Shown: positions 25,787-33,408 of the stretch, in pieces | How positions within the stretch are numbered: position 1 is the stretch's first letter | How the letters are laid out: the number at the start of each line of letters is the position of its first letter | Program-made: the position numbers and the translations under genes | Notes under the pieces: model-generated | What the model was told of the DNA's origin: nothing | The model's input: the letters and a program-made list of their open reading frames with translations, nothing else | The model's database searches: none | Assembly (NCBI RefSeq): GCF_014650175.1 | Contig: NZ_BMUL01000011.1 | Location: 125,841 to 189,840, forward strand | Length of the DNA: 64,000 bases | Source: Streptomyces termitum | Lineage (GTDB): Bacteria > Actinomycetota > Actinomycetes > Streptomycetales > Streptomycetaceae | Direction of reading: 5' to 3'

Positions 25787-28207
25787 TCAGAGCAGGCCGT
25801 CCCACATCTGCTCCAGCAGCACCGACCACCAGTTCTCCGGCGACGACAGCGCCGCCGGGTCCAGCATCGCCAGCTGCGCCTGGAAGTCGACCGTCCACCG
25901 GCCCGCCTGCTCGGGCGTCAGCCCGAACCGCAGCCGCCACATCCGGCCCAGCAGCGCCATCGACCGCGTGAACTCCGGCAGCCCCGTGTTCACGAACTGC
26001 GGCGGCACCGGGGCCCCGCCCGGACCGGCCTCCACCGGCACCGCCACGATGTGCGCGGTGCCGTACTGGACGCAGACCGCCCGGCCGAAGTCCGACCCCA
26101 GCACCAGGTACGAACCGGCGTCCGGCGCCGCCTGCACCTGCCGCTGCGCCGCCAGCTCCGCCAGCGTCGGCACCACCGGCATCGCCGGCTGCGCCCAGAA
26201 GAACGGCCCGAAGTCCGCCGGAAGGCCCGCCCACATCAGGGTGACCGCCACCGCCTCCGGTACGCCCTGCCGGGACACCGCGCGCTGGTCGAAGCGGAGG
26301 ATGCCGGGACCGAAGGCCCCCGCCAGCTCCTGCGCCACGCCCTCCGGCGGCACCGGCGGCGCGGGCTGCACCTGCGGCAGCGGGGCCCGCACCGGCGCGG
26401 GCCGCGCCGGGCCGTCCGCCACCTGGTGCAGCTCGCCCTGGTGGGTGAGGAGCTGCCGCATGCCCTGCTGCCGGCCCGCGTGGTCGCGGCCGTACGGGGC
26501 GATGCTCGTGATCCGCGCCTGCGGGAAGGTCTCCCGGATCATCCGCGCGCAGTAGCCGCCCGGCAGCTCGCAGGACTCCAGCTCCGTGTGGAGTTCGAGC
26601 ACCTGCTGCGGCGGCACGTTCATGGCGCGCAGCTCGTGCAGGATCTGCCACTCCGGGTGCGGGGTGCCCGGCGCCGACCGCCGGATGATCTGCTGCTCCG
26701 AGCCGTCCGGCGCCCGGAAGCGCAGGACCGCCTGGTAGCCGGGGCCCACCGTCGGGACGCCGCCCGGCGGCTGCTGCGGATAGCCGTACGCGGGGGCCGC
26801 GCCGGGCGCCGCCGGAGCGGGCCGGGGCGCGCCGGGCGCCGCCGGGGCGGGGCCCGGCGGAGGCGGCGGGGCGCCCGGACCGCCGGTGCCGCCGGGGCCG
26901 CCGGGACCCGGGTGCGCCAGCATCGTCGCCGCGTGCTCGATCCCGTGCGCGGGCGTGCCCGGCGCGCCGGGGGCCGACGGCGGGGGCGGCGGGGTGCCCG
27001 CGCCACCGGTGCCGCCGGGGCCGCCGGGACCCGGGTGCGCCAGCATCGTCGCCGCGTGGTGCACCGGCTGCGGCGGCGTCACCGGGCCGGGCGGCGCGGG
27101 CGGCGCCGGGGCGGGCACCGGGGCCGGGGCGGGCATCGGCGGCGGCGTCTGCGGCATCATCTGCGTCGGTACGTACGCGGCGGCGGGCGTCCCCGGAGCG
27201 GGGGTGCCGGGCGTGCCGGGCGCTCCCGGCGGGGGCGGCGGTCCCGCCGGTCCGCGGGGCGGCGTCACCTCGGCCTTGCTCGTCGCCGCGTCCGCGATCC
27301 CCCCGGCGCCGGGACCCGGCGGGGGCGCGAAGGGCGGCGGCGCGGCGGGCGGGACGGCCGGCGGCGGGGTGGCGCCCTGCGGCGCCGGCGCGGCCGGGTC
27401 GAGGCGCGGCGCGATCGCCGTCCTGGGCAGCGCGCTGCCGCCCTGCATCAGCGCCGTCGGCGCGTCGGCGCCCACCACCGGCGGCGGCGCGTCCTCGTCG
27501 TCGGCGCCCGACAGCGGCGGCGCGAAGACGGTCGCGGGCAGCGGTACGCCGCCCATGCCGCCGGAGCTGGCGTTGGCGTCGGCCCACGGGCTGCCCGGCG
27601 CCGCCGGGACGCCGTCCATGGCCGTCGGCTCGTGCTCGTCGTCCGCGACCGGGGCCGAGGGCTCCGACACGGAGGACGACGCCGAGGAGGCCGACGACGC
27701 CGAGACGAGGGCGGCCGGGGTCTCGGCGCCCTCCGAGGAGACCGAGGACACCGACGGCGCGGGCGCGTCCGCGACCGCCTCCTCGTCCGGCTCCTCCGGC
27801 GCCTCCTCCTGCGAGGCGTTCGGCCGCTGCGGCAGGCCGATCTTGTCGGCCGCGTCCTGGAGCCACTCCGGCGGGCTCAGCAGGAACGACGTCTGGTTCA
27901 GGTCGATCCGGGCGGGCGGCGCGGCCGGAGCCGGATCGGCCGCTCCGGCGACCCCGTACTCCTCCTCGTACCGCCGGATGACCTCGCCCACCGGCAGCCC
28001 CGGCCACAGCGTGGCCTCGCCGGAGTCCTTGGCGACGACCAGCCGCTGCCGGCCGGTGTCCGCCGTCGGGCCGCCCTCGCGGGGCTCCGACCACACCACG
28101 AAACCGAGCTCGAACTCCCGTACCCGCACCTCCTGGTGCTGGTACGGCGGCAGGTCGCCGTTGATCCACTCCTCGGCGCGCTCCTGCGCCTGCGCGAACG
28201 TCACCAC
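25787..28207 (-). CDS. YrhB-like / nucleic-acid-deaminase-like / SUKH-4 fusion protein
   Basis: An 806-aa multidomain protein without a signal peptide. Residues 1-85 resemble the YrhB/Imm35 immunity domain (ELGFVVWSEPRE, LVVAKDSGEATLWPG, VIRRYEEEYG). A ~400-residue Pro/Gly/Ala linker follows, with two copies of HAATMLAHPGPGGPGG. A deaminase-like domain (about 490-590) carries HTELESCELPGGYCARMI, where His, Glu and two Cys fit the zinc site of toxin-type deaminases, with non-standard Cys spacing. The C-terminal ~200 residues look like SUKH-4 (VPPQFVNTGLPEFTRSMALLG ... WWSVLLEQMWDGLL). The gene starts 7 nt after the WHH/SUKH gene. Fusing effector-like and immunity-like modules in one chain suggests a self-regulated or scavenging immunity protein (inference). 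Confidence 0.82.
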   Translation of the reverse strand: MVTFAQAQERAEEWINGDLPPYQHQEVRVREFELGFVVWSEPREGGPTADTGRQRLVVAKDSGEATLWPGLPVGEVIRRYEEEYGVAGAADPAPAAPPARIDLNQTSFLLSPPEWLQDAADKIGLPQRPNASQEEAPEEPDEEAVADAPAPSVSSVSSEGAETPAALVSASSASSASSSVSEPSAPVADDEHEPTAMDGVPAAPGSPWADANASSGGMGGVPLPATVFAPPLSGADDEDAPPPVVGADAPTALMQGGSALPRTAIAPRLDPAAPAPQGATPPPAVPPAAPPPFAPPPGPGAGGIADAATSKAEVTPPRGPAGPPPPPGAPGTPGTPAPGTPAAAYVPTQMMPQTPPPMPAPAPVPAPAPPAPPGPVTPPQPVHHAATMLAHPGPGGPGGTGGAGTPPPPPSAPGAPGTPAHGIEHAATMLAHPGPGGPGGTGGPGAPPPPPGPAPAAPGAPRPAPAAPGAAPAYGYPQQPPGGVPTVGPGYQAVLRFRAPDGSEQQIIRRSAPGTPHPEWQILHELRAMNVPPQQVLELHTELESCELPGGYCARMIRETFPQARITSIAPYGRDHAGRQQGMRQLLTHQGELHQVADGPARPAPVRAPLPQVQPAPPVPPEGVAQELAGAFGPGILRFDQRAVSRQGVPEAVAVTLMWAGLPADFGPFFWAQPAMPVVPTLAELAAQRQVQAAPDAGSYLVLGSDFGRAVCVQYGTAHIVAVPVEAGPGGAPVPPQFVNTGLPEFTRSMALLGRMWRLRFGLTPEQAGRWTVDFQAQLAMLDPAALSSPENWWSVLLEQMWDGLL
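26883..27058. repeat. 53-bp perfect direct repeat in the fusion-protein linker
   Basis: The same 53 bp occur at 26883-26935 and 27006-27058, encoding HAATMLAHPGPGGPGGTG-like segments. Perfect nucleotide identity, unlike the drifting linker around it, suggests recent duplication or gene conversion. Confidence 0.85.
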
Positions 28208-28214
28208 AGCCGGC

Positions 28215-29213
28215 TCACCCTTCCACCGGGGCCACGGGCACGGCGCGCGCGAAGCCGCCGTCCACCATCAGGTTCGCGACCGTCTCCAGCTCCGGCGGGT
28301 TGCCCGCGAGCCGCAGCAGAAACGCGTCGAAGTCCTCACCGCAGGGCATCAGCAACCGCTCCACCCGCTCCTCCACCGACCAGGCGGCGGACTCCGGCCC
28401 GCCGTCCCGCACGTCGTCGTAGGCGCAGAACCACACCGAACCGGCCGCCGCGCCGCGCACCTTCACCGCCACCAGGCCGCCCTGCACGAACGCCACCCCG
28501 AGGTAGTCCTTCGTCAGATGGTCCCGCAGGCACTTGTTCACGTAGACGAGGTCGTTGACCCCCGCCTCCTCGCGCACCGTGAAGAACGGCTGGTCCACCA
28601 GGAGCCCCAGCTCCGCGTCGAGCGCCGTCCCCACCGGGGCGCAGCCGCCCGCCGCCTTCAGGAAGGAGCGGTATGCCCCCGGCAGCCGGTAGCCCAGGTC
28701 CTCCTCGACGCCCTGGAGCTGCTGCTCCGACACCGCGACCCGGCCCTTCGGCAGCCCGAAGTGCGCCGGGCGGGTCTCCTGGAGCGGGCGCGTGCCGCGC
28801 TTGGCGTGGTCCACCGCCGCCGTCGCGATCCCGCCGTGGTGCCGGAGCAGGGCCTTCACCTCGACCGGGACCAGCTCCAGCCGGCGCGTCCCCGCCACGT
28901 GGTGCCACGTCCAGCCGTGCGGCGTCGCCACCGCCGGGATCGTGTCCCACAGCTCGTGGCCGGTCGCGGCCATCGCCGCGTTCGCCGACACGTAGTCCGT
29001 CAGCCGCAGCTCGTCGACGCCGAAGCCCTCCGGGGGCTCCGCGACCTCCGCCGCCGCGCGCGCGTACGGCGAGAAGTCCGGGTGGCCGCGCTCGTCCACC
29101 CGCACCCCCCGGGGATGGCGGGAGGCGCGCACCGGGTCCGGGAACCGTACGAGCTGCCCGGCATAGGCCGCGTTCGGCGGCGCGGTGGACTGCCCGAGCC
29201 GACCTGTCGTCAT
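28215..29213 (-). CDS. WHH-type nuclease-like / SUKH-1 (SMI1/KNR4) fusion protein
   Basis: A 332-aa protein. Its first half carries a WHH HNH/Endo VII-type toxin motif: TPHGWTWHHVAGT followed by LELVPVEVKALLRHHGG. The WHH and final HxGG are present, but a Lys stands where many members have the internal His of LVPxxxH. The second half is a SUKH-1/SMI1_KNR4 domain (GVEEDLGYRLPGAYRSFLKAAGG through WSVEERVERLLMPCGEDF). It is therefore another effector-plus-immunity fusion. The ATG at 29213 has AGGGGG 8 nt upstream; a GTG at 29276 would add 21 residues encoded by the short repeats of the leader. First gene of a two-gene operon. Confidence 0.82.
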   Translation of the reverse strand: MTTGRLGQSTAPPNAAYAGQLVRFPDPVRASRHPRGVRVDERGHPDFSPYARAAAEVAEPPEGFGVDELRLTDYVSANAAMAATGHELWDTIPAVATPHGWTWHHVAGTRRLELVPVEVKALLRHHGGIATAAVDHAKRGTRPLQETRPAHFGLPKGRVAVSEQQLQGVEEDLGYRLPGAYRSFLKAAGGCAPVGTALDAELGLLVDQPFFTVREEAGVNDLVYVNKCLRDHLTKDYLGVAFVQGGLVAVKVRGAAAGSVWFCAYDDVRDGGPESAAWSVEERVERLLMPCGEDFDAFLLRLAGNPPELETVANLMVDGGFARAVPVAPVEG

Positions 29214-29569
29214 GGCGGTTGCCCCCTGCGTGGCGTCACTGACTACTGCTGGACTACTGACTGCTGCTTCTGTCACTGCTGGTCACTGCTGGCTACTGCT
29301 CGTTCCTCCCGCCGGACGCCCTCGCACGCGACCGCGCCCGGGCGGTCCCGCACAGCCTATGCGCTGCCACAAGACCACGGACCGGCCCGATCCCCGGCCC
29401 GGCCCCCCACCCACCCCGTCGTCACCAAACGTCACGACGTCATGACAGACACACCATGATTCCGACACACCGACACGTCGTTCCGCCGCCCCAGCTTCCC
29501 CATATGGCTCCCTATTTGGCAGGCTGTGCACCGCAACTCGGGGGATTGCAGGAGGGGAAGACCAGCACC
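29214..29569. promoter_or_regulatory. Divergent intergenic region of the toxin/immunity island
   Basis: 356 bp without a convincing gene, between the WHH/SUKH-1 gene (minus) and the YwqJ-type deaminase gene (plus). The half next to the WHH gene holds phased ACTGCT repeats. The rest has a lower-GC segment around 29440-29540 (CATATGG, CACACCATG) where both promoters probably lie. Specific -35/-10 pairs are not clear. Confidence 0.55.
29244..29300 (-). repeat. Phased short repeats in the leader of the WHH/SUKH-1 gene
   Basis: ACTGCT recurs with starts at 29245, 29260, 29275, 29285 and 29295, spacings of 15, 15, 10, 10 bp. On the minus strand the unit is AGCAGTGACC-like. It overlaps an alternative upstream GTG start. 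Confidence 0.7.
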
Positions 29570-30082
29570 ATGTACGCCAGCACGACGCCCACGCAGGGTG
29601 ACCCACGCCTCAACTGGAGCAGCGACACCGGGACCGGCCGTCCCCCCGCGCTCCTCCACCGCCGCGACGGCATCCTCCCCACCGTCGGGGCCGCCCTCTC
29701 CGTCCGCGGCGAGACCCTCACCTGCACGGCGGGGCGCGGCGAGGCACCGCCCGTCCTCCACCCCCTGGTGCAGGACTTCCTCGACACCCTCACCAGCGGC
29801 CAGCGGGAACGGTTCACCGGGCGCTGTCCCGAGGCCATCCTGCTCTCCCGGCACCTCACCGCCACCGAGACCGGCCGCTCCAAGCGCGCCCAGCGCAAGC
29901 CCCTCACCCCGGGCGAGGCCCGCCGCAGCCTCCGCCAGGCCAAGATCACCGCACGGCGGATCCGCGAGGACGGCGACCCCCTGCACGGCAGCTACGCGGC
30001 GCCCTGCCGGTCCTGTACCGCCCTCCTCGACCACTTCGGCGTCCGCGCCGTCGACCCCGCCGCGCCCACCGAGAACGGCTGA
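29570..30082 (+). CDS. YwqJ-type putative nucleic-acid deaminase
   Basis: A 170-aa cytidine-deaminase-fold protein of the YwqJ kind seen in polymorphic toxin systems. The zinc and proton-relay motifs are present as RCPEAILLSRHL (C-x-E) and, about 50 residues later, APCRSCTALLDHFGV (PCxxC). The interval is short (LTPGEARRSLRQAKITARRI). No secretion or RHS module is attached, so it is either an orphan toxin cassette or a domesticated deaminase. The ATG at 29570 follows GGAGGGG. Its stop is 8 nt before the SUKH-3 gene, a toxin/immunity-style pair. Confidence 0.82.
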   Translation: MYASTTPTQGDPRLNWSSDTGTGRPPALLHRRDGILPTVGAALSVRGETLTCTAGRGEAPPVLHPLVQDFLDTLTSGQRERFTGRCPEAILLSRHLTATETGRSKRAQRKPLTPGEARRSLRQAKITARRIREDGDPLHGSYAAPCRSCTALLDHFGVRAVDPAAPTENG

Positions 30083-30090
30083 CCGCACCC

Positions 30091-30705
30091 ATGGCCGACC
30101 ACCACCCGCACCCGGACCCGCGCACCGCCCCGGGCCAGGACCGCCCGCTGCCCGACCCGCGCCCCGCCCCGGACGGCGCCGGACCCGACGGCCGCCCCGC
30201 CCCGGAGGGCCGTTCCGGTCCCCGGCTCGGCACCACGCGCTTCCCCGTGAACGTCGACGCGGCCCTGCGCGAGGCCGGCTGGCAGCCCGGCCGCTGGGAC
30301 ATCAAGCTCGCCGAGGAGTGGGCCGACGCCCTGCGCGCCCACCACTCCCCCGCCGGACACCGGCACAGCGTCTTCCCCGCCGCCGTCGAGGCGTGGGCCG
30401 AGTTCGGCGGGCTGCGGCTCACCGCCCCCGGCCACGGGCGGCAGATAGCGCCCGCCACCCTCCGCTTCGACCCGCTCGCGGGGCTCCACCTCGCCCGCAC
30501 CCTGGGCGACCTCGGCCGGGCGCTCGGCACCGAGCTGGCCCCGCTCGGCGAGGAGGGCGACCACCAGGCGGTCCTCGCCATGGACGTCGAGGGCCGGGTC
30601 TACAGCCTCGACCACGCGGGCGACTGGTACCTCGGCAAGGACATCGACACCGCCCTCAACACCCTCGTCACCGGCTCCCGCCCCACCCGCCTCACCACGG
30701 CCTGA
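30091..30705 (+). CDS. SUKH-3 domain immunity-type protein
   Basis: A 204-aa protein: a Pro/Asp-rich N-terminal ~50 residues, then a SUKH-3-like fold (LREAGWQPGRWDIKLAEEW, VEAWAEFGGLRL, RFDPLAGLHLARTLGDL, VLAMDVEGRVYSLDHAGDWYLG). SUKH-3 proteins are predicted to neutralise deaminase toxins; here it directly follows the YwqJ-type deaminase gene (8 nt gap), so it is the likely cognate antitoxin (inference from family and order). Cytosolic. Confidence 0.85.
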   Translation: MADHHPHPDPRTAPGQDRPLPDPRPAPDGAGPDGRPAPEGRSGPRLGTTRFPVNVDAALREAGWQPGRWDIKLAEEWADALRAHHSPAGHRHSVFPAAVEAWAEFGGLRLTAPGHGRQIAPATLRFDPLAGLHLARTLGDLGRALGTELAPLGEEGDHQAVLAMDVEGRVYSLDHAGDWYLGKDIDTALNTLVTGSRPTRLTTA

Positions 30706-30725
30706 CCCCCACCGGCCGCGCCGCC

Positions 30726-30797
30726 GTACGGACACACGGCTGTACGACGGTACGGACGCACCTCTGTACGGACACACGGCTGTACGGGCGCGCGGTC
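30726..30797. repeat. 16-bp tandem repeats between convergent genes
   Basis: GTACGGACACACGGCT-like units begin at 30726, 30750, 30766 and 30782, with one 8-bp partial unit at 30742. The copies at 30726 and 30766 are identical over 21 bp. The block lies between the SUKH-3 and histidine-kinase stop codons. Confidence 0.75.
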
Positions 30798-30870
30798 GGG
30801 CGCGCGGGCGGCTGGTCCGCCGGGCGCGGCCGGTCTCCCGCTCACCGGGCGCGGTCCGCCGGGCACGCGG

Positions 30871-32220
30871 TCAGGACCCCTCGGCCCCCACCGGGATGAC
30901 CGCCGAGACCCGGAAGCCGCCCGCGTCCGTCGGGCCCGACACGAAGACGCCGCCCAGCCGGACGACCCGCTCCTTCATGCCCACCAGGCCGTTCCCCCCG
31001 GACGGCAGCCCCACGTCCGCGACCCCGGCGTCCGACGGGCCGTTCTCCACCTGCATCGCCACCTCGGCCTCCCGGTGCGCGAGCCGCACCACGACCGCCG
31101 CCCCCGGCGCGTGCTTGTGCACGTTCGTCAGCGCCTCCTGCACCACCCGGTACGCCGTCCGCCCCACCTCCGGCGGATACGGCCGCGCCTCCCCCAGCAC
31201 CGCCAGCTCGACCGCCGCCCCCGCCAGCCGCGACTGCTCGCACAGGTCCTCCAGGGCACCCAGCCCCGGCCCGTCCCCGGTGCCGGCACCGTCCGCGGGC
31301 TCCCCCGAGGCCGCCGCCTGCGCCGCCGCGGCCGCCGCCCGGCCCACCGCCGCCAGCGGCACCCCCGCCGGGGCCGCCGGGGGGCCCGCGGCCGGCTCCT
31401 CCCGCAGCACCCCCAGCATCTCCCGCAGCTCCGTCAACGCCTGGCGCCCCATGTCACCCACCAGCGCCGCGTTCTTCACCGCCTTCTGCGGGTCCTTCAG
31501 CGCCACCGCCTGGAGCGCCGCCGCGTGCACCACCATCAGCGACACCCGGTGCGCGACCACGTCGTGCATCTCCCGCGCGATCCGCCGCCGCTCCTCCTGC
31601 CGCGCCCACTGCGCCCGCTGCTCCGCCCGGTCCGCCAGCAGCGACAGCTCCTGCTCCAGGCTGTCCGCCCGCTCCCGCAGGCTCTCCATCAGCCGCCGGC
31701 GCGCCCCTATGTACAGGCCGAAGAGGACCGGCGGCGCGTTCAGGCCCAGCGTCATGAAGAGGGCCATGACCGGCACGTACCAGACGTTCGGGTCGAAGCC
31801 GTCGGCCTGCGCGGCGATGTCCCGCCGCATCTCCACCGCCGTCACCACGAACACGGCCACCGTCGCCATGCCCGCCAGGACCGCCGTGTACCGGCGCGGG
31901 ACCTCCGAGGCGGCGAGCGTGTACAGCCCGACGATCCCCATCAGGAAGCCCATCTCGGCCGGTGCCACCGCCACCGACACCAGCACCACGGCTATCGGCC
32001 ACCGGCGCCGCACCAGCAGCACGGACCCCACGAGGAGGCCGAGCAGCGCGCCGGCCCCCTCCGGCACCCCCGCCCGCCCCGCGAACGAAACCCCCTCCGC
32101 CGCGCACTCCACCGCCGACACCAGCGCCAGCGCCCCGTCGAACACGGCACTCCGGCGCCGCGCCCACCACCACCAGCCCCGCGCGCCCGGCGCGTCCCGA
32201 TCTGCCCCCGTTGCGGTCAT
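30871..32220 (-). CDS. Orphan NarL-type sensor histidine kinase
   Basis: A 449-aa membrane sensor. About five hydrophobic segments occupy residues 25-170 with little periplasmic sequence, suggesting an intramembrane sensor. A coiled linker (RERADSLEQELSLLADRAEQ) leads to the HisKA_3 box RRRIAREMHDVVAHRVSLM with the phosphorylatable His near 219. The ATPase domain has YRVVQEALTNVHKHAPG (N box) and GGNGLVGMKERV (G box). An Ala/Gly-rich insert (about 280-310) separates the two. No response-regulator gene is adjacent. It faces the SUKH-3 gene convergently. Confidence 0.9.
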   Translation of the reverse strand: MTATGADRDAPGARGWWWWARRRSAVFDGALALVSAVECAAEGVSFAGRAGVPEGAGALLGLLVGSVLLVRRRWPIAVVLVSVAVAPAEMGFLMGIVGLYTLAASEVPRRYTAVLAGMATVAVFVVTAVEMRRDIAAQADGFDPNVWYVPVMALFMTLGLNAPPVLFGLYIGARRRLMESLRERADSLEQELSLLADRAEQRAQWARQEERRRIAREMHDVVAHRVSLMVVHAAALQAVALKDPQKAVKNAALVGDMGRQALTELREMLGVLREEPAAGPPAAPAGVPLAAVGRAAAAAAQAAASGEPADGAGTGDGPGLGALEDLCEQSRLAGAAVELAVLGEARPYPPEVGRTAYRVVQEALTNVHKHAPGAAVVVRLAHREAEVAMQVENGPSDAGVADVGLPSGGNGLVGMKERVVRLGGVFVSGPTDAGGFRVSAVIPVGAEGS

Positions 32221-32348
32221 GCCCCCACCCTACGGGCGGCCCCCTGCGAAATCCGAAGGACGTCAACAGCTCGCACGCCAGTCCCTCGAACTGTTGAATC
32301 ACTGAAGTTTTCGACGCATGTGTCCGCATTCTGGACGACTCTCATCGC

Positions 32349-33221
32349 ATGGCCGCAGAAATGAACAGGTACGCGGACTTCGAGGGCCTACGCGCCCAGG
32401 CGGTGGCCCTCCGTCGCGAGGGCCTCAGCCTCCGCCGGATCCGCGACCGCCTGAAGATCTACAACAACGACCTCCTCCAGCGCCTGGTCGAGGGCGAGCC
32501 CCCACCGGAGTGGACAAAGCGCCCCCGCGCGAAGGACGACCTCCGCGCCCGCGCCCGAGAGCTCCGCCTCCAGGGCATGACCTACGACCGGATCCAGGTC
32601 GAACTGGGCTGCTCGAAGAGCTCGATCAGCCGGTGGGTCCGGGACCTGCCGAAGCCGGAACGGAACCGGACCCCGGAGGAGGCGTCGGAGATCGCCAGGC
32701 GCGGGTGGGAGACGACACTGCGCCGCCGCGAGGAGGAGAGGCAGGCCGTCAAGCGGGCGGCGCACGACGAGATCGGCACCCTGTCGGCCCGCGAGCTCTT
32801 CCTCCTGGGCGTGGGGCTCTACTGGGCCGAGGGCACGAAGGACAAGCCCCACGCGCGGCGCGAGCGCGTCACCTTCGTCAACAGCGACCCCGGGATGGTG
32901 CGGGTCTTCGCGGCCTGGCTCGACCTGCTGGACGTCCCCGCCGAGCGGCGCACGTACAGCCTCATGATCCACGAGACCGCGGACGTGGCCGCCGCCGAGC
33001 TCCACTGGGCGGAACTCCTCGGTGTGGACCCGACGCGCTTCGGCAAGACGACCCTCAAGCGCCACAACCCGAAGACGGTCCGCAAGAACACCGGGGCGGA
33101 ATACCGGGGATGCCTCGTCGTCCGCGTTCGCGGCAGCGCCGACTTGTACCGTCGCATCGAAGGCGCCTGGTACGGCATAGTAGGGGCGGCGTCCCCACCG
33201 GATCACCGGAAGCGGGCATAA
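32349..33221 (+). CDS. Double-HTH LAGLIDADG-like protein next to tRNA-Gln
   Basis: A 290-aa protein. Two helix-turn-helix units form the N-terminal half (LRREGLSLRRIRDRLKI and LRLQGMTYDRIQVELGCSKS SISRWV). The second half contains LFLLGVGLYWAEGTKDK, which fits a LAGLIDADG helix (LxGxxxADG variant), then FVNSDPGMVRVFAAWLDLL and HWAELLGVDPTRFGK, reminiscent of homing-endonuclease folds. Only one such helix is seen, so it would act as a dimer. It ends 6 nt before tRNA-Gln. Whether it is an active homing endonuclease or a domesticated regulator cannot be told. Confidence 0.75.
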   Translation: MAAEMNRYADFEGLRAQAVALRREGLSLRRIRDRLKIYNNDLLQRLVEGEPPPEWTKRPRAKDDLRARARELRLQGMTYDRIQVELGCSKSSISRWVRDLPKPERNRTPEEASEIARRGWETTLRRREEERQAVKRAAHDEIGTLSARELFLLGVGLYWAEGTKDKPHARRERVTFVNSDPGMVRVFAAWLDLLDVPAERRTYSLMIHETADVAAAELHWAELLGVDPTRFGKTTLKRHNPKTVRKNTGAEYRGCLVVRVRGSADLYRRIEGAWYGIVGAASPPDHRKRA

Positions 33222-33227
33222 ATCCCA

Positions 33228-33298
33228 TCCCGGGTCGTCTAAGGGCAAGACGGGAGATTTTGGTTCTCCATATGGGGGTTCGAGTCCTCCCCCGGGAG
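33228..33298 (+). tRNA. tRNA-Gln (anticodon TTG)
   Basis: All arms fold: acceptor TCCCGGG/CCCGGGA, D stem GTCT/AGAC, anticodon stem GGAGA/TCTCC with loop TTTTGGT giving anticodon TTG, T stem GGGGG/CCTCC with loop TTCGAGT, and discriminator G at 33298. CCA is not encoded. Confidence 0.97.
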
Positions 33299-33304
33299 CT
33301 TCTC

Positions 33305-33343
33305 GGACAAGGGTCCTGACCATGCAGGTCAGGACCCTTGTCC
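33305..33343 (+). terminator. Terminator after tRNA-Gln
   Basis: A perfect 17-bp stem (33305-33321 with 33327-33343) and a 5-nt loop lie 6 bp after the tRNA, separating it from glmU. Confidence 0.9.
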
Positions 33344-33408
33344 ATGCCCGCCCCCCAACCCCCCGGTATCCTTCGTGCGTCCACCATCCAAAGCCGAAGG
33401 GCATATCC

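Noticed and set aside
19180..25971. Very long plus-strand open frame over GNAT, HNH, mfd and the coiled-coil gene
   Set aside because: Shadow of high-GC codon bias opposite genes with clear domains.
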